From assembly GCA_019561615.1 (NCBI GenBank), contig JAHEQA010000017.1, forward strand, positions 23,849-73,910: a stretch of DNA of 50,062 nucleotides, given 5' to 3'. The DNA is from Methanothermococcus sp. SCGC AD-155-E23 (GTDB lineage: Archaea; AGJL01; Methanococci; Methanococcales; Methanococcaceae). The translations under genes and the position numbers were made by a program. Under the pieces are notes generated by a model. The model saw only the letters and a list, made by a program, of their open reading frames with translations, was not told the DNA's origin and did no database searches. This document shows positions 25,298 to 36,172 of this stretch, piece by piece. Numbering within the stretch: the stretch's first letter is position 1; every line of letters starts with the position of its first letter.

Positions 25298-25471
25298 TTA
25301 ACCTCTTATCAACACCATGTTGTTGTTAAGGTCTATCTTTACTATCTCCCCCTGGAACTCCTTACTCTCTCCAAATAGATCTGTGGCAATAATCTTATCC
25401 CCTCTCTTCTCCACAAGCATAACATCTTCCATAACTAACTGGTCGTTTAAGTAGAGGTTGAGGTTACACAT
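25298..25471 (-). CDS. CooT-family small protein
   Basis: This 57-residue gene lies in the gap between the thiolase and DUF35 genes. The product reads MCNLNLYLNDQLVMEDVMLV, then ATDLFGESKEFQGEIVKIDL and a short end. An initial Met-Cys, the strand pattern and the D-L-F-G segment match the CooT family. Its founding member is a small nickel-binding protein that assists CO dehydrogenase maturation through the second-position Cys. AGGTGA lies four bases before the ATG, which fixes the start. The role of archaeal members is unknown; its place among mevalonate genes is conspicuous. Confidence 0.82.
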   Translation of the reverse strand: MCNLNLYLNDQLVMEDVMLVEKRGDKIIATDLFGESKEFQGEIVKIDLNNNMVLIRG

Positions 25472-25479
25472 TGTCTCAC

Positions 25480-27718
<2,239 letters not shown>

Positions 27719-27735
27719 TGGATCACCTACCTCTA

Positions 27736-28464
27736 TTAACTAATCTTACTTAGCCTCTCCAACAACTCATCCACTGAAAGTTTTGTGAGGATCAGTGGAA
27801 TACCCTCTACCTCAGCTAACTTCAAGGCCAGTTTATCTAAATAGGAGACCCCCTGGAAGACTACCAACCTAGGCTTTATAGAACTTACCCTTATGGCAAC
27901 CATGGGGCTTCTACCTGTGGATACGTTGGTAAATATAAGGGCCCTCTCAGTTGTCCAGCCAAAGAGGTTTAGAAAATCCTGGTCACTCATCTCTAGAATA
28001 GCCCTTACACTGTCCACAACAGTATGACCAAAGATGTAATTGTTCAACTTTTCCTCCATCTCCTTAAGGTAATTTTGCATCTCTAGGCTGTTGGGGCACC
28101 TGGGAAGTTCCCCCTCTATTATCTCCAGGAACTCTGAGATTCTAATTGGACTGCTGTACTCCTTTATCTGGAGGATGGGATCTAGAGAAGGGGGATTAAG
28201 TATTCTCTGAAGGACCTTTACAGTACCTCCTCCCCTTTTCCTATCTATCTCCACCAGGGCGTCAACGTATCTCTTTATAATGTTTATACCTGGATTCTTC
28301 CTCCTGCCAGCCTCGTAGTCACTTACGACAGAGGGTGATACCCCAAGGTACTTAGCCACCTCTATCTGGGGTATATTGAACATCTCCCTCCACTTCTTCA
28401 ACCCCTTCCCAATATCTTCAGATAGTACAATATCTCCTATAATGTGTCTCTTTACCCTGTCCAT
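27736..28464 (-). CDS. XRE-type HTH regulator heading the mevalonate genes
   Basis: The 242-residue product has a Cro/CI-type helix-turn-helix at residues 18-70 ([38 protein letters not shown]). A C-terminal archaeal domain follows, with [19 protein letters not shown] and [20 protein letters not shown]. Archaeal regulators of this shape are fused to a ligand-sensing-like domain of unknown ligand. It is the first gene of the operon leading to HMG-CoA synthase, thiolase, CooT-like and DUF35 proteins. Feedback control of isoprenoid precursor synthesis is therefore an attractive but unproven reading. The TATA box is so close that the mRNA is nearly leaderless. Confidence 0.85.
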   Translation of the reverse strand: MDRVKRHIIGDIVLSEDIGKGLKKWREMFNIPQIEVAKYLGVSPSVVSDYEAGRRKNPGINIIKRYVDALVEIDRKRGGGTVKVLQRILNPPSLDPILQIKEYSSPIRISEFLEIIEGELPRCPNSLEMQNYLKEMEEKLNNYIFGHTVVDSVRAILEMSDQDFLNLFGWTTERALIFTNVSTGRSPMVAIRVSSIKPRLVVFQGVSYLDKLALKLAEVEGIPLILTKLSVDELLERLSKIS

Positions 28465-28484
28465 GCTTTAAGATTTTAGGGGGA

Positions 28485-28495
28485 TTTATATAAAA
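28485..28495 (-). promoter_or_regulatory. TATA box for the HTH/mevalonate operon
   Basis: On the minus strand GAAACTTTTATATAAATC gives a clear TFB/TATA pair centred near 28490, about 26 bases before the ATG at 28464. Archaeal transcription starts about 25 bases after the TATA centre, so the mRNA should begin at or within a few bases of the start codon. No ribosome site is seen there, which agrees with a leaderless transcript. Confidence 0.75.
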
Positions 28496-28534
28496 GTTTC
28501 GATTTAGAATGAAATTCATTTAGACATTTGTCGA

Positions 28535-28960
28535 TTAACAGCAGACTACCTCTACAAACTTAGGTTCCTTCTTTACCTTGTCGTACCACATACTTATGCC
28601 AACGGTGATGTCACCCTTTCTACCTATGACGTAGTCACAGACACAGCCCATCTCCTCAAAGGATCTCTTCAACCTCTCGAAGCCAAAGGCATCTGGATAG
28701 ATGCCCCCACCTCCACCTCTCAGTATCCTATCTATCTTCTCCACAAACAACTCTATATCCTCCTGATTATCCACAATCTCAAAACCATTCTCCTTCAACT
28801 TCTCCTCTAAGTACTCCCTGATGGATTTGTACTCCTTAAACCTTTTATCCCTACATATACCCCTTACAATTAGGAGATCGTTACTGTCGTATATAGGTCT
28901 TGACCCCTTAAAGGCCTCGAGAGATTTCATGATCCTTCCAGTAATAGCCCTTATAATCAC
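28535..28960 (-). CDS. Unknown conserved-looking protein
   Basis: The 141-residue soluble product has no recognised domain. It has an N-terminal basic segment (IIRAITGRIMKSLEAF), a central glycine run (RILRGGGGGIYPDAFGFERL), and a C-terminal strand ending in KFVEVVCC. The Gly run and the two final Cys are the notable features. It starts with GTG overlapping the UPF0104 stop as GTGA, so it is translationally coupled to that membrane protein. The function cannot be inferred beyond that pairing. Confidence 0.55.
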   Translation of the reverse strand: MIIRAITGRIMKSLEAFKGSRPIYDSNDLLIVRGICRDKRFKEYKSIREYLEEKLKENGFEIVDNQEDIELFVEKIDRILRGGGGGIYPDAFGFERLKRSFEEMGCVCDYVIGRKGDITVGISMWYDKVKKEPKFVEVVCC

Positions 28961-29961
28961 TTTTTCACCCCTTTCAATTCCCTCCTTATTAGATAGTAGG
29001 CTAGGAACCCCAGTACTGTAGGTATGATATAGGACACCACCCTATCTAGGAGGGTTCCTGTGGTGGAGATGGAGTGGGGTATTCCAAAGTAGGAGTAAAG
29101 GGTTATTGAAAGGGCGTCAGAGACCCCAAGACTACCTGGTAGTGTAGGTAGGAGACCTACAAGTAGGGAGACTAGGTATGTTAGGGAGAGTACTACTGGG
29201 GAGATGTAGTAACCTATGGAGAGGAAGAGTATGTAATTCTTAAGTATGTCGAGAAACCACCAGAGAAAGGTGAGGACAAAGGGCAACACCATCTTTCTTC
29301 TGTTGTGATGGAGGAAGAGTATATTCTGTTGTAGATCCTCTATAGATTTATGTACCTCCCTCTCGGGAATACTCCTGGAGGATATGGTGGATATTAACTT
29401 GATCAACTTGGAGGCCACCCTATAGGGCAGAGATCTGTGCATTATAAGGTATACACCAGTTACCATCAGGGCACCTATTAGTAACCAGATCACTACAAGC
29501 TCCTCTACAATAGGTATCCCCTTTATGAGAAGGTAGAGGATAACAAAGAAGGAGAGTATTAGAAAGGCGATAGTATCCAAGACCCTCTCAACTATAACAC
29601 TGGAGAAGGATATGGATTTTGGAATACCCTCTAACTTTGATAGATAGTAGGCCCTAAAGGGTTCACTTCCCCCTCTCATGGAGGGTGTTATGTTGTTTAT
29701 AAACTGTCCCATCATAATCAGTAAAAATAGGTTCTTGAGGGATGCCCTGTAGTTACTTATGGAGAGGATGGTATTCCATCTCAAGGTAAGGACAAAACAT
29801 CCTAGGAAGTAAACCAGTACTGCCAGTAAAAACATGTAAGGGTCTGTAGAGAGTAGGAGGGATACAACCTCGGAGATTCCAACGTGCCATACGATGAGAA
29901 AGATAATAGTTAACCCCAAGAGATAGAGAAGGGATGTAAGTATCTTCTTCCTTAACCTCAT
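28957..29961 (-). CDS. UPF0104 / lysylphosphatidylglycerol synthase TM-region family protein
   Basis: The 334-residue integral membrane protein has about eight hydrophobic segments, starting at TSLLYLLGLTIIFLIVWHVG and ending at SYIIPTVLGFLAYYLI. The family marks are present: LRWNTILSI near residue 60, NNITPSMRGGSEPFRAYYLS near 92, and LPTLPGSLGVSDAL near 270. It belongs to the flippase-like family related to the membrane half of MprF. In archaea a role in lipid or glycan intermediate transfer is guessed but unproven. The next gene overlaps it by 4 bases. Confidence 0.82.
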   Translation of the reverse strand: MRLRKKILTSLLYLLGLTIIFLIVWHVGISEVVSLLLSTDPYMFLLAVLVYFLGCFVLTLRWNTILSISNYRASLKNLFLLIMMGQFINNITPSMRGGSEPFRAYYLSKLEGIPKSISFSSVIVERVLDTIAFLILSFFVILYLLIKGIPIVEELVVIWLLIGALMVTGVYLIMHRSLPYRVASKLIKLISTISSRSIPEREVHKSIEDLQQNILFLHHNRRKMVLPFVLTFLWWFLDILKNYILFLSIGYYISPVVLSLTYLVSLLVGLLPTLPGSLGVSDALSITLYSYFGIPHSISTTGTLLDRVVSYIIPTVLGFLAYYLIRRELKGVKK

Positions 29962-30004
29962 CCTATCCCGATTTTATCTAATTAAAAAAAAAAGAAGTTA
30001 TTAA

Positions 30005-30035
30005 ACAAGGGTAAAATAAAAAATCAAAAATAACT
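30005..30035 (-). terminator. T-rich tract after the substrate-binding protein gene
   Basis: Directly past the stop at 30036 the minus strand reads ATTTTTGATTTTTTATTTTACC, three T runs within 20 bases. This fits an archaeal intrinsic terminator separating this gene from the UPF0104 gene, whose start lies about 45 bases further on. Confidence 0.45.
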
Positions 30036-31291
30036 TTATTTAAGCTTTACATGGTACTTTAAGTTGTTATCTCCATCTGGGAACAACTCAGGGTGTATCA
30101 TCCTGGCGTAATCCTCCATGTAGCCTATAGGGTCCCTTGTCTCCCATACGTAGTAGTCAGGTTTTGATACGTAGAACCTCCCCTCTTTAAAGGCTTTAAA
30201 GTTCTCAAACCCTGAAGTGGGATAGAGTCTCAACAACTCTTCCTTACTTGTGATATTCTTACGTGTCCTGAGTATAACAACATCTGCATCTTTCGCCCTC
30301 TCTATAAAGGTTTCAATATCTATCTTTCTAGACCCTGTCCCAGGTAGATCACTGAATATGTATTTACCATGGAGTTGATTTATTAAAGTTACCCGGAAGT
30401 TCTGGGCCTCTGGAACAGAAGGCGGATGTGTGTCACTCAATTTAAAGACATTTACTACTGTTGGATAATCCTCTGCCTTCCTTACAATCCTTAAGAGGTT
30501 GTTCCTCTGGAACCAGGCCCTCTGGAAGTATTCATTCCCCTCCTTGTATGCCTCCTTGCCCCAGAAGGCTGCAACGAATTTTACCCACTCTATCCTCCCA
30601 AGGAATGTAGGTTCCCTGTAGGTAAAGCACCTTGCCACAGGTATACCTAACTCCTTTAACTTTGCCTCTATCTGGTCATGGGCAGCCATATCTCCCAGGA
30701 ACACCACCTCTGGAGATATTTTCAGTACTACCTCGTAGTTTATACTTTTAACCATTCCCTTACCAATACTTAGTACTTTACCTTGCCTGTAAAGCTCTCT
30801 AAGTTTAGGAGACTTGTATATGGTATATTCAGGTGCTCCCTTTATAGTCTCGTGATACTTGTCCAGGATATCTGCTGTTGAAATGACAGGGGTGTAGTAG
30901 GTAGCCACTATCCTCTTCACTGGTACCTTTATCTCCACAGCCCCTGGGACTTCTGGCGCCTTACCTTTATCTGTAACAAGTACAAACCCTTGGAGTCCTC
31001 CAGATAGCAGTATCCCTCATCCCAATGTGGCTTTAAGGTAAATTTCTCGGCAAATACCACAGGACTTCTAAACCTGTTGTAGTTCCTGAAGAGATACACT
31101 ACATCTGCAATATCTACACTACCGTCACAGTTTAGATCTCCCTCTTCCACTGGCACATCCCTGTTTTTAAAGAGATACACCACATCTGCAATGTCCACAT
31201 CTCCATCTTTGTTTATATCCCCCATCTGAAGTCCAGAGGATAGGGGAAGCAATGCTATTAGGGAGATAAAAATAAAGTAAGTATTTTTCAT
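30036..31291 (-). pseudogene. Dockerin-bearing ABC substrate-binding protein, frameshifted
   Basis: The N-terminal frame has a signal peptide (MKNTYFIFISLIALLPLSSG) and two dockerin-like calcium loops: DINKDGDVDIADVVYLF and DLNCDGSVDIADVVYLFRNY. It stops near 30926. The body, in another frame, has GFVLVTDKGKAPEVPGAVEI, then KVPVKRIVATYYTPVIST and a periplasmic-binding fold of the metal/cobalamin class (SPEVVFLGD, ADVVILRTR). One missing G at AAGGGTTTG (30987-30989; AAGGGGTTTG expected) joins the two into about 418 residues. The ATG at 31291 follows GGTGA. The lone gene has no permease or ATPase nearby. It follows cfbD by 26 bases, hinting at nickel or tetrapyrrole uptake. Confidence 0.82.
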
Positions 31292-31317
31292 TAACATTCA
31301 CCCCCTCTTTTCTTATT

Positions 31318-32410
31318 TTATTTATCTGCAATTAGTCTAAGTACCTCCCCAAACCTGGACTTTACCACCTTCCTCCTACCTAACACCTTTGCATGGGCAT
31401 CTAACTCAATAACACTGTAGTGGTATATCTCCTTTATTGGGTGGTACAACCTGGGACCGTCACTTATACCTACAGTTATACTGTCCCCACCTATCTCCTC
31501 AACAGGTACTGCATGGGGTACTCCAGAGACCACCACCAAATCCCCCCCCACCTCCCTCAGTATATCTATAACCCTCTCCCCAGTTATAGGGTACTCATCT
31601 AAACCTCCGGTGATATAGTCTATATCTATGTTTCTCACCTTGTACTCCCTAAGTATATTTCTGGCATCCTCCCTGATCTTTTTAAGACCTACATTTGGGT
31701 CTAAGTTGGCTATGTTTATCACCTCAATTCCCCTCTTTCTCATATACCTGTTAATCTCTATCAGGGGATGGGCAAAGAGGTATCCAGTCTCCTTCTTGGC
31801 GTTAAGTACACAGACTACCCTTGCACCCTCCTCTAAATTTTTAAAAACCTCTATAACCTCCTCCAGGTCGTCCTCGTAGGTAGGTTTTAGATATACATCC
31901 TTGGCCATCCCCCTCTTCCTCTCCACCTCTGTAGCCTTCTTAAGTATATATTTCTGCCTCTCAAACTCCTCTTCATCTATTAAACCTGCATGTAGGCAGG
32001 CCTCCATAGCCTTTATGGCCCCTAGGGTGTTATCCCCCATCCCACTGTGTACCTCCACAGGTACAAGTGTAACATCCTCCTGGGAGTACCTCCTAGAGGG
32101 TAGATGGAGATCCTCCCCAATTATCATACTGGGACAGGTGCCTACAATGCCCACAATATATCTCTTCTTTTTCCTCTCCCTCCTGAGGTAGTCTATAACG
32201 TATCTTACAGTGTTTTCCAGCTTCTCACTTCCACCGAATATGAAGTCCTTCTCATCCATTCCAGAATACCCTTACACCATCTAACTCCAAAAGCCTGGCA
32301 GTTCTAAAGGAACAGCCACTAGGGCCATGGAGTATTATGGCATCCACTCCCACATCCCTTAACTGATACATAGAGGCAGCTATAGGTGAAGGTCTAGGAT
32401 GTAGTATCAT
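31318..32410 (-). pseudogene. cfbD: CfbD, Ni-sirohydrochlorin a,c-diamide reductive cyclase subunit, frameshifted
   Basis: CfbD is the nitrogenase-like NifD homolog that, with CfbC, reduces and cyclises Ni-sirohydrochlorin a,c-diamide on the way to F430. The first 49 codons (ATG at 32410, GGGGAG upstream) read [20 protein letters not shown] and [20 protein letters not shown], ending VRVFWNG. The body continues in another frame from [20 protein letters not shown] with IVGTCPSMIIGEDL, VPVEVHSGMGDNTLGAIKAM and LNAKKETGYLFAHPLIEIN. Between GTA (Val) and the ATG at 32260 only seven bases remain where the family has about four codons, so two or five bases seem missing. The protein is otherwise complete. 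CfbD is indispensable to a methanogen. Confidence 0.9.
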
Positions 32411-32423
32411 CGCTCTCCCCTTC

Positions 32424-33449
32424 TTAAGGTGCTAGGCCTCCAAACCATAGGCCCTCCCTCTCATCTAACCCCATCATTATATTCATATTCTGTACCCCCT
32501 GACCACTTGCCCCCTTTACAAGGTTGTCTATTGCAGAGATGAGAACTACCCTTCCCTCCCTATCTACCTCCAGGGTAATATCACAGAAGTTACTACCTCT
32601 AACTCCAGTTAGGGAGGGCATCTCCTCCTCAAGTATCCTTATAAAGGGTTCCCCCCTGTAGAATCTCTTATACAACCCCAGTAAGGTCTCCCTATCCATC
32701 TCCTCACAGAGGAATACATGGGCTGTTGTAAGTATCCCCCTTGTAACAGGTACCAGGTGAGGTGTGAAAAACACCTTTATATCCCTATCTGATAACTTCT
32801 TTAACTCCTTCTCTATCTCGGGAGTATGCCTGTGGGAGGTGACCTTGTAGGGTATAATATTCTCATTTACATTTGGGAAGTGGGTGGTGTCTGTAGGGGT
32901 TACTCCAGCTCCACTTACCCCGGTCTTGGCATCTATTACGATCCTCTCCTCAATCACACCCTCCTTAACTAGAGGTGCCAGGAGTAGGATAGCCCCTGTT
33001 GGGAAGCACCCAGGATTAGCCACTAATTTACTCCCCTTTATAGACTCCCTATGGAGCTCAGGTAGGCCATAGATTGCCTCAAGTTTTCCAGTATGTTTTT
33101 TACCGTACCATCTCTCGTAGACCTCTATATCCTCGAACCTGTAATCCCCACTTAGGTCGATAATTCTCACATCCTTCTCGTAGAGGACAGGTACTATCTC
33201 CATAGAGATCCCATGGGGTGTGGCACAGAAGACAACATCGGAGTCTATATCCTCAGGGGGAATGTTTTTAAAGGTTAAACCCTCCAGGGATTCCATACCC
33301 TTAAGATGTCTATGTACCTTTGTTACAGGTACCCCATCTAGACGCCTGGAGGTGATACACTCTATCTCCACCTCTGGATGGTTAGATAGGATCCTTAGAA
33401 GTTCCCCTCCTGTGTATCCAGATCCCCCAATAATAGATACTCCTATCAC
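32424..33449 (-). CDS. argC: N-acetyl-gamma-glutamyl-phosphate reductase
   Basis: ArgC reduces N-acetylglutamyl phosphate with NADPH in arginine synthesis. The product (about 341 residues) has the NADP loop [19 protein letters not shown], the catalytic Cys in [20 protein letters not shown] near residue 150, and [20 protein letters not shown]. The His region is [12 protein letters not shown] and the end is [20 protein letters not shown] prefer the GTG at 33449, five bases after AGGTGA, over a GTG nine bases upstream inside that site. cfbD starts 13 bases after the stop, so both are on one transcript. Confidence 0.95.
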   Translation of the reverse strand: MIGVSIIGGSGYTGGELLRILSNHPEVEIECITSRRLDGVPVTKVHRHLKGMESLEGLTFKNIPPEDIDSDVVFCATPHGISMEIVPVLYEKDVRIIDLSGDYRFEDIEVYERWYGKKHTGKLEAIYGLPELHRESIKGSKLVANPGCFPTGAILLLAPLVKEGVIEERIVIDAKTGVSGAGVTPTDTTHFPNVNENIIPYKVTSHRHTPEIEKELKKLSDRDIKVFFTPHLVPVTRGILTTAHVFLCEEMDRETLLGLYKRFYRGEPFIRILEEEMPSLTGVRGSNFCDITLEVDREGRVVLISAIDNLVKGASGQGVQNMNIMMGLDEREGLWFGGLAP

Positions 33450-33514
33450 TTCAATCACCTAAATTTTTTATTACAGTTGTCTTTATTATTTTTAAAGTTT
33501 TAATCTGGGAGAGT

Positions 33515-34318
33515 ATGAGGTACAGTAAGAAGTTGGGACAGTGTTTTCTAAGGGATAAGAATATAGTGAAGAAGGCTGTAGATGCCGCCCAGTTAAATGA
33601 GGAGGATAGGGTATTGGAGATAGGACTTGGGAAGGGTATACTTACAAGGGAGCTGGCGGAGAGGGCTAATAAGGTATATGTTATCGAGTTAGATAGGAGA
33701 TTGGAGCCTTTCGCAAGGGAGATAACCTCTAGATACGACAACGTGGAGGTTATTTGGGGGGATGCCCTTAAAGTGGACTTTAGCACCTTGGATTTCAACA
33801 AGGTTGTGGCAAATCTACCCTATCAGATATCCTCCCCTATAACCTTTAAACTTCTAAGGCATGGCTTCGACCTTGCAGTCCTCATGTACCAGTACGAGTT
33901 TGCAAAGAGGATGGTCGCCAAGAAGGGTACTGGGAGTTATGGAAGGTTAAGTGTAGCTATACAGTACTATGCAGATGTGGAGTTTATATGTAAGGTACCT
34001 CCTCAAGCCTTCTTCCCAAGACCTAAGGTATACTCTGCCATTGTGAAGATAGTAAAGAAGAGACCTGAGGATATGTTACCCCTGGAGGATCCTAAGTTCT
34101 TCGAGGATCTACTTAGGGCCCTCTTCCAACATAAGAATAAAACTGTAAAGAGGGCACTACTTGACTCAGCCCATGAGATAGGCCTAGAGGAAAAGGAGTT
34201 AAAGGAGGTATTGGAGGGTTTAGACTTCAACCTAAAGGAGCGGGTATTTAAATTAGGTGTTGAGGATATCGTCAATTTAAGTAATCTACTTTACAGGAGG
34301 ATTAAAAATAGGGTGTAA
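33515..34318 (+). CDS. ksgA: 16S rRNA dimethyladenosine transferase KsgA/Dim1
   Basis: KsgA dimethylates two adjacent adenosines in the last helix of 16S rRNA during small-subunit maturation. The 267-residue product has [20 protein letters not shown], the SAM motif [19 protein letters not shown], and the catalytic [15 protein letters not shown]. The RNA-binding end has [12 protein letters not shown] and [21 protein letters not shown] lies just before the ATG. It diverges from argC over 65 bases. Length and motifs are standard. Confidence 0.95.
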   Translation: MRYSKKLGQCFLRDKNIVKKAVDAAQLNEEDRVLEIGLGKGILTRELAERANKVYVIELDRRLEPFAREITSRYDNVEVIWGDALKVDFSTLDFNKVVANLPYQISSPITFKLLRHGFDLAVLMYQYEFAKRMVAKKGTGSYGRLSVAIQYYADVEFICKVPPQAFFPRPKVYSAIVKIVKKRPEDMLPLEDPKFFEDLLRALFQHKNKTVKRALLDSAHEIGLEEKELKEVLEGLDFNLKERVFKLGVEDIVNLSNLLYRRIKNRV

Positions 34319-34442
34319 TTTCCCCATAATTTGACAAAAGTTATTTGTATCAAGAGTTTTATATTAGGAAATGATCCCAGCTCTTTTCCCCTTAATCTTT
34401 CTTGAACTTTTTCTCCTTATAAAAATTTTAAAGTGATCTTTT

Positions 34443-35117
34443 ATGGTAGTTATCTTTGGATTGTTTGGAAAGACTGGTTGTGGAAAAACTGAGATACTCC
34501 AGAGACTGAAGAAAAATCATCCTGTAATTGATATTGAAGGTATTGCAAGAACTAGGGGTAGTATCCTGGGGGATCTCTATCATTTAAACATGGCAAGTCA
34601 GGAGGAGTTTGACAGGGAGATTGAGGAAAAACTTAGGGAGGCTCAGGAGGCAGGGTACCTCATTGTGGAGTACGAGGGCAGGAAAATAGGGGGTATAAGG
34701 AAGTTGAAGATACCTGAGTTACTGGCAGATATTAAAAATTACACCTACAAGATACTTATAGAGTGTCCCCACAGGCGGCAGATAGAGACCCTTGTATCCT
34801 GGTATAAACCTAGGAAGGAAGAGGAGAAGAAACTTCTCCTTGAGAGGATCCTCCTGTTGAGGAGGAGCTTCAAAAACCCAGAGATTATAAAGAAGATAGA
34901 TGAGATAGTGGAGAAGATAGAGGAGGATAGATACTACGAGGCTGCGGAGTTAATTGAGAGGGAGTTGTACAGGACCCACTATCTAAGGAATATCAAGAAG
35001 ATAGTGCCAGATCTAGTGGTTTACAACAGGGATGTAGAGGAAAGTGTAAAGAAGATTGAGGAGTTTATCCAGGAGAAGTTGAAACTTCATGGGATAACAT
35101 GGAGGAGGAAATCCTAG
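34443..35117 (+). CDS. tRNA 2-selenouridine synthase, P-loop half (SelU C-terminal part)
   Basis: In bacteria SelU is one protein with an N-terminal rhodanese domain and a C-terminal P-loop domain; in Methanococcales it is split into two genes. This 224-residue product is the P-loop half: [18 protein letters not shown] near residue 5, then the family motif [18 protein letters not shown], corresponding to the bacterial D-L-E-x-x-A-x-H-R-G-S. It converts 2-thiouridine at the tRNA wobble position to 2-selenouridine with selenophosphate, together with the next gene. A TATA-like CCTTATAAAA lies about 25 bases upstream. It overlaps the rhodanese gene by 19 bases. Confidence 0.88.
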   Translation: MVVIFGLFGKTGCGKTEILQRLKKNHPVIDIEGIARTRGSILGDLYHLNMASQEEFDREIEEKLREAQEAGYLIVEYEGRKIGGIRKLKIPELLADIKNYTYKILIECPHRRQIETLVSWYKPRKEEEKKLLLERILLLRRSFKNPEIIKKIDEIVEKIEEDRYYEAAELIERELYRTHYLRNIKKIVPDLVVYNRDVEESVKKIEEFIQEKLKLHGITWRRKS

Positions 35118-35761
35118 CTAGGCTAATAACCTTTAGGAGGGATGTGGTTCTTGCCATTGTACTGAACACTGGGAAAAAGATGATTACAGATGGTAGTAAG
35201 ATACTTGCTGGGAAGTTAAGTGGGGATCTTGCATCCTTTATACTGAGATCCTCTAAGGAGTTCCTTGAAGGTAGAGATTTCGGTGTAAAGAGCTTTGGGG
35301 ACTACAACATCTACTTCGAGAGGATAGATATAAAGAGGTACTTGAAGGCCATAGGTGGTGAACTGGTGGAGGATGTTATTACCCTGGATGAGTTCATGAA
35401 GATGGACAAGGATAATGTGATAGTTGTAGATGTGAGAAGTCCAAGGGAGTATAAAAGAGGTACCATACCCAGGGCCATAAACATACCTCTCTTCCTGGAC
35501 GAGGAGCATGAGCTTATAGGAAAGACCTATAAAAAAGAGGGAAGGGAGAAGGCCATAGATCTTGCACTTAACATCCTCGAGAAAAATCTTAAGAGGATAA
35601 TAGAGGAGATAAAAAAGCTAGATAGGGATAAAACAGTTGTGGTCTTCTGTGCGAGAGGTGGGTTGAGAAGTCAGATCATGGCTACAATACTTAGGTTGGC
35701 TGGGTTTAAGGTGAGGAGGCTTGTTGGGGGGTTCAAGGGATATAAGTTGGATTCCTCTTAA
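35099..35761 (+). CDS. tRNA 2-selenouridine synthase, rhodanese half (SelU N-terminal part) with N-terminal extension
   Basis: This is the partner half of the split selenouridine synthase, 220 residues. The rhodanese domain starts near residue 95: [38 protein letters not shown], and the catalytic loop [20 protein letters not shown] with the Cys near 187. CxRGGxRS is the SelU-specific form of this loop. Before it lie about 90 residues ([20 protein letters not shown] and following) that bacterial SelU lacks and that I do not recognise. The order, P-loop half then rhodanese half, is the reverse of the bacterial fusion. The gene implies selenium use by the organism. Confidence 0.87.
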   Translation: MEEEILARLITFRRDVVLAIVLNTGKKMITDGSKILAGKLSGDLASFILRSSKEFLEGRDFGVKSFGDYNIYFERIDIKRYLKAIGGELVEDVITLDEFMKMDKDNVIVVDVRSPREYKRGTIPRAINIPLFLDEEHELIGKTYKKEGREKAIDLALNILEKNLKRIIEEIKKLDRDKTVVVFCARGGLRSQIMATILRLAGFKVRRLVGGFKGYKLDSS

Positions 35762-35762
35762 A

Positions 35763-35864
35763 TTACTTGTTTCTCCTCTCCCTTTTCTTCCTTCTCAGTC
35801 TCTTCTTGTAGTGTCTCCATCTCATTCTACCCTTCTTTTTCCATCTTCTTGAACTTCTCTTTAT
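35763..35864 (-). CDS. Ribosomal protein eL41-like, with apparent ATA start
   Basis: A very short, extremely basic frame reads KRSSRRWKKKGRMRWRHYKK followed by RLRRKKRERRNK and TAA (33 residues). It matches the archaeal eL41 pattern K-x-x-x-K-G-R-M-R-W. The codon at the expected start is ATA (35862-35864), and no ATG, GTG or TTG lies in frame just upstream; GGAG stands about nine bases before it. Internal initiation at the later ATG would lose the first 13 residues. Either ATA is used, or the base is wrong. The gene is convergent with the rhodanese gene, whose stop is one base away, and follows the GatC-like gene by 62 bases. Confidence 0.72.
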   Translation of the reverse strand: MKRSSRRWKKKGRMRWRHYKKRLRRKKRERRNK

Positions 35865-35926
35865 GCTATCACGCTCCTCTATTTTTTTAATTTCCCCTGA
35901 AGTATGAGACTGTGGGGATAAAAATT

Positions 35927-36163
35927 TTACTCCCATCTGCTCTTTTCAACTACGATGTAACCATCCCTGGTCTTTGGCGCTATCTTGAGCACCTCCTCCC
36001 TAAAGGATGGATCTACTGAGGGTTCCTCATCCTCCCTCAGGACGTTTTTAATCTCAAGTATGTAGTACTCCTCCGCCTCCTCGAAGGTGTATTTCTCCAG
36101 GATCTGGGAAAACCTCTTTACAATCTCCTCAGCCTCCCTCTCTACCTTTTCCCTGTCTACCAT
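35927..36163 (-). CDS. GatC-like protein (Asp/Glu-tRNA amidotransferase subunit C family)
   Basis: The 78-residue product has an N-terminal helix region (VEREAEEIVKRFSQILEKYT) and a C-terminal segment LREDEEPSVDPSFREEVLKI with APKTRDGYIVVE. The latter resembles the GatC ending (L-R-E-D, then A-P, then a V-x-x-x-R tail). GatC stabilises the GatA-GatB transamidosome that makes Asn-tRNA or Gln-tRNA. It is shorter than the usual 90-100 residues, so a diverged or specialised member is possible. gatA and gatB are not in the window. It starts 9 bases after the dapA stop and is likely co-transcribed with dapA. Confidence 0.65.
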   Translation of the reverse strand: MVDREKVEREAEEIVKRFSQILEKYTFEEAEEYYILEIKNVLREDEEPSVDPSFREEVLKIAPKTRDGYIVVEKSRWE

Positions 36164-36172
36164 CCTATCACT

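Noticed and set aside
31318-32410. Selenocysteine readthrough of the TGA ending the first part of cfbD, or of hxlB
   Set aside because: The downstream homologous sequence is in a different frame from the TGA in both genes, so readthrough would not restore the protein. No selenocysteine position is known in these families.
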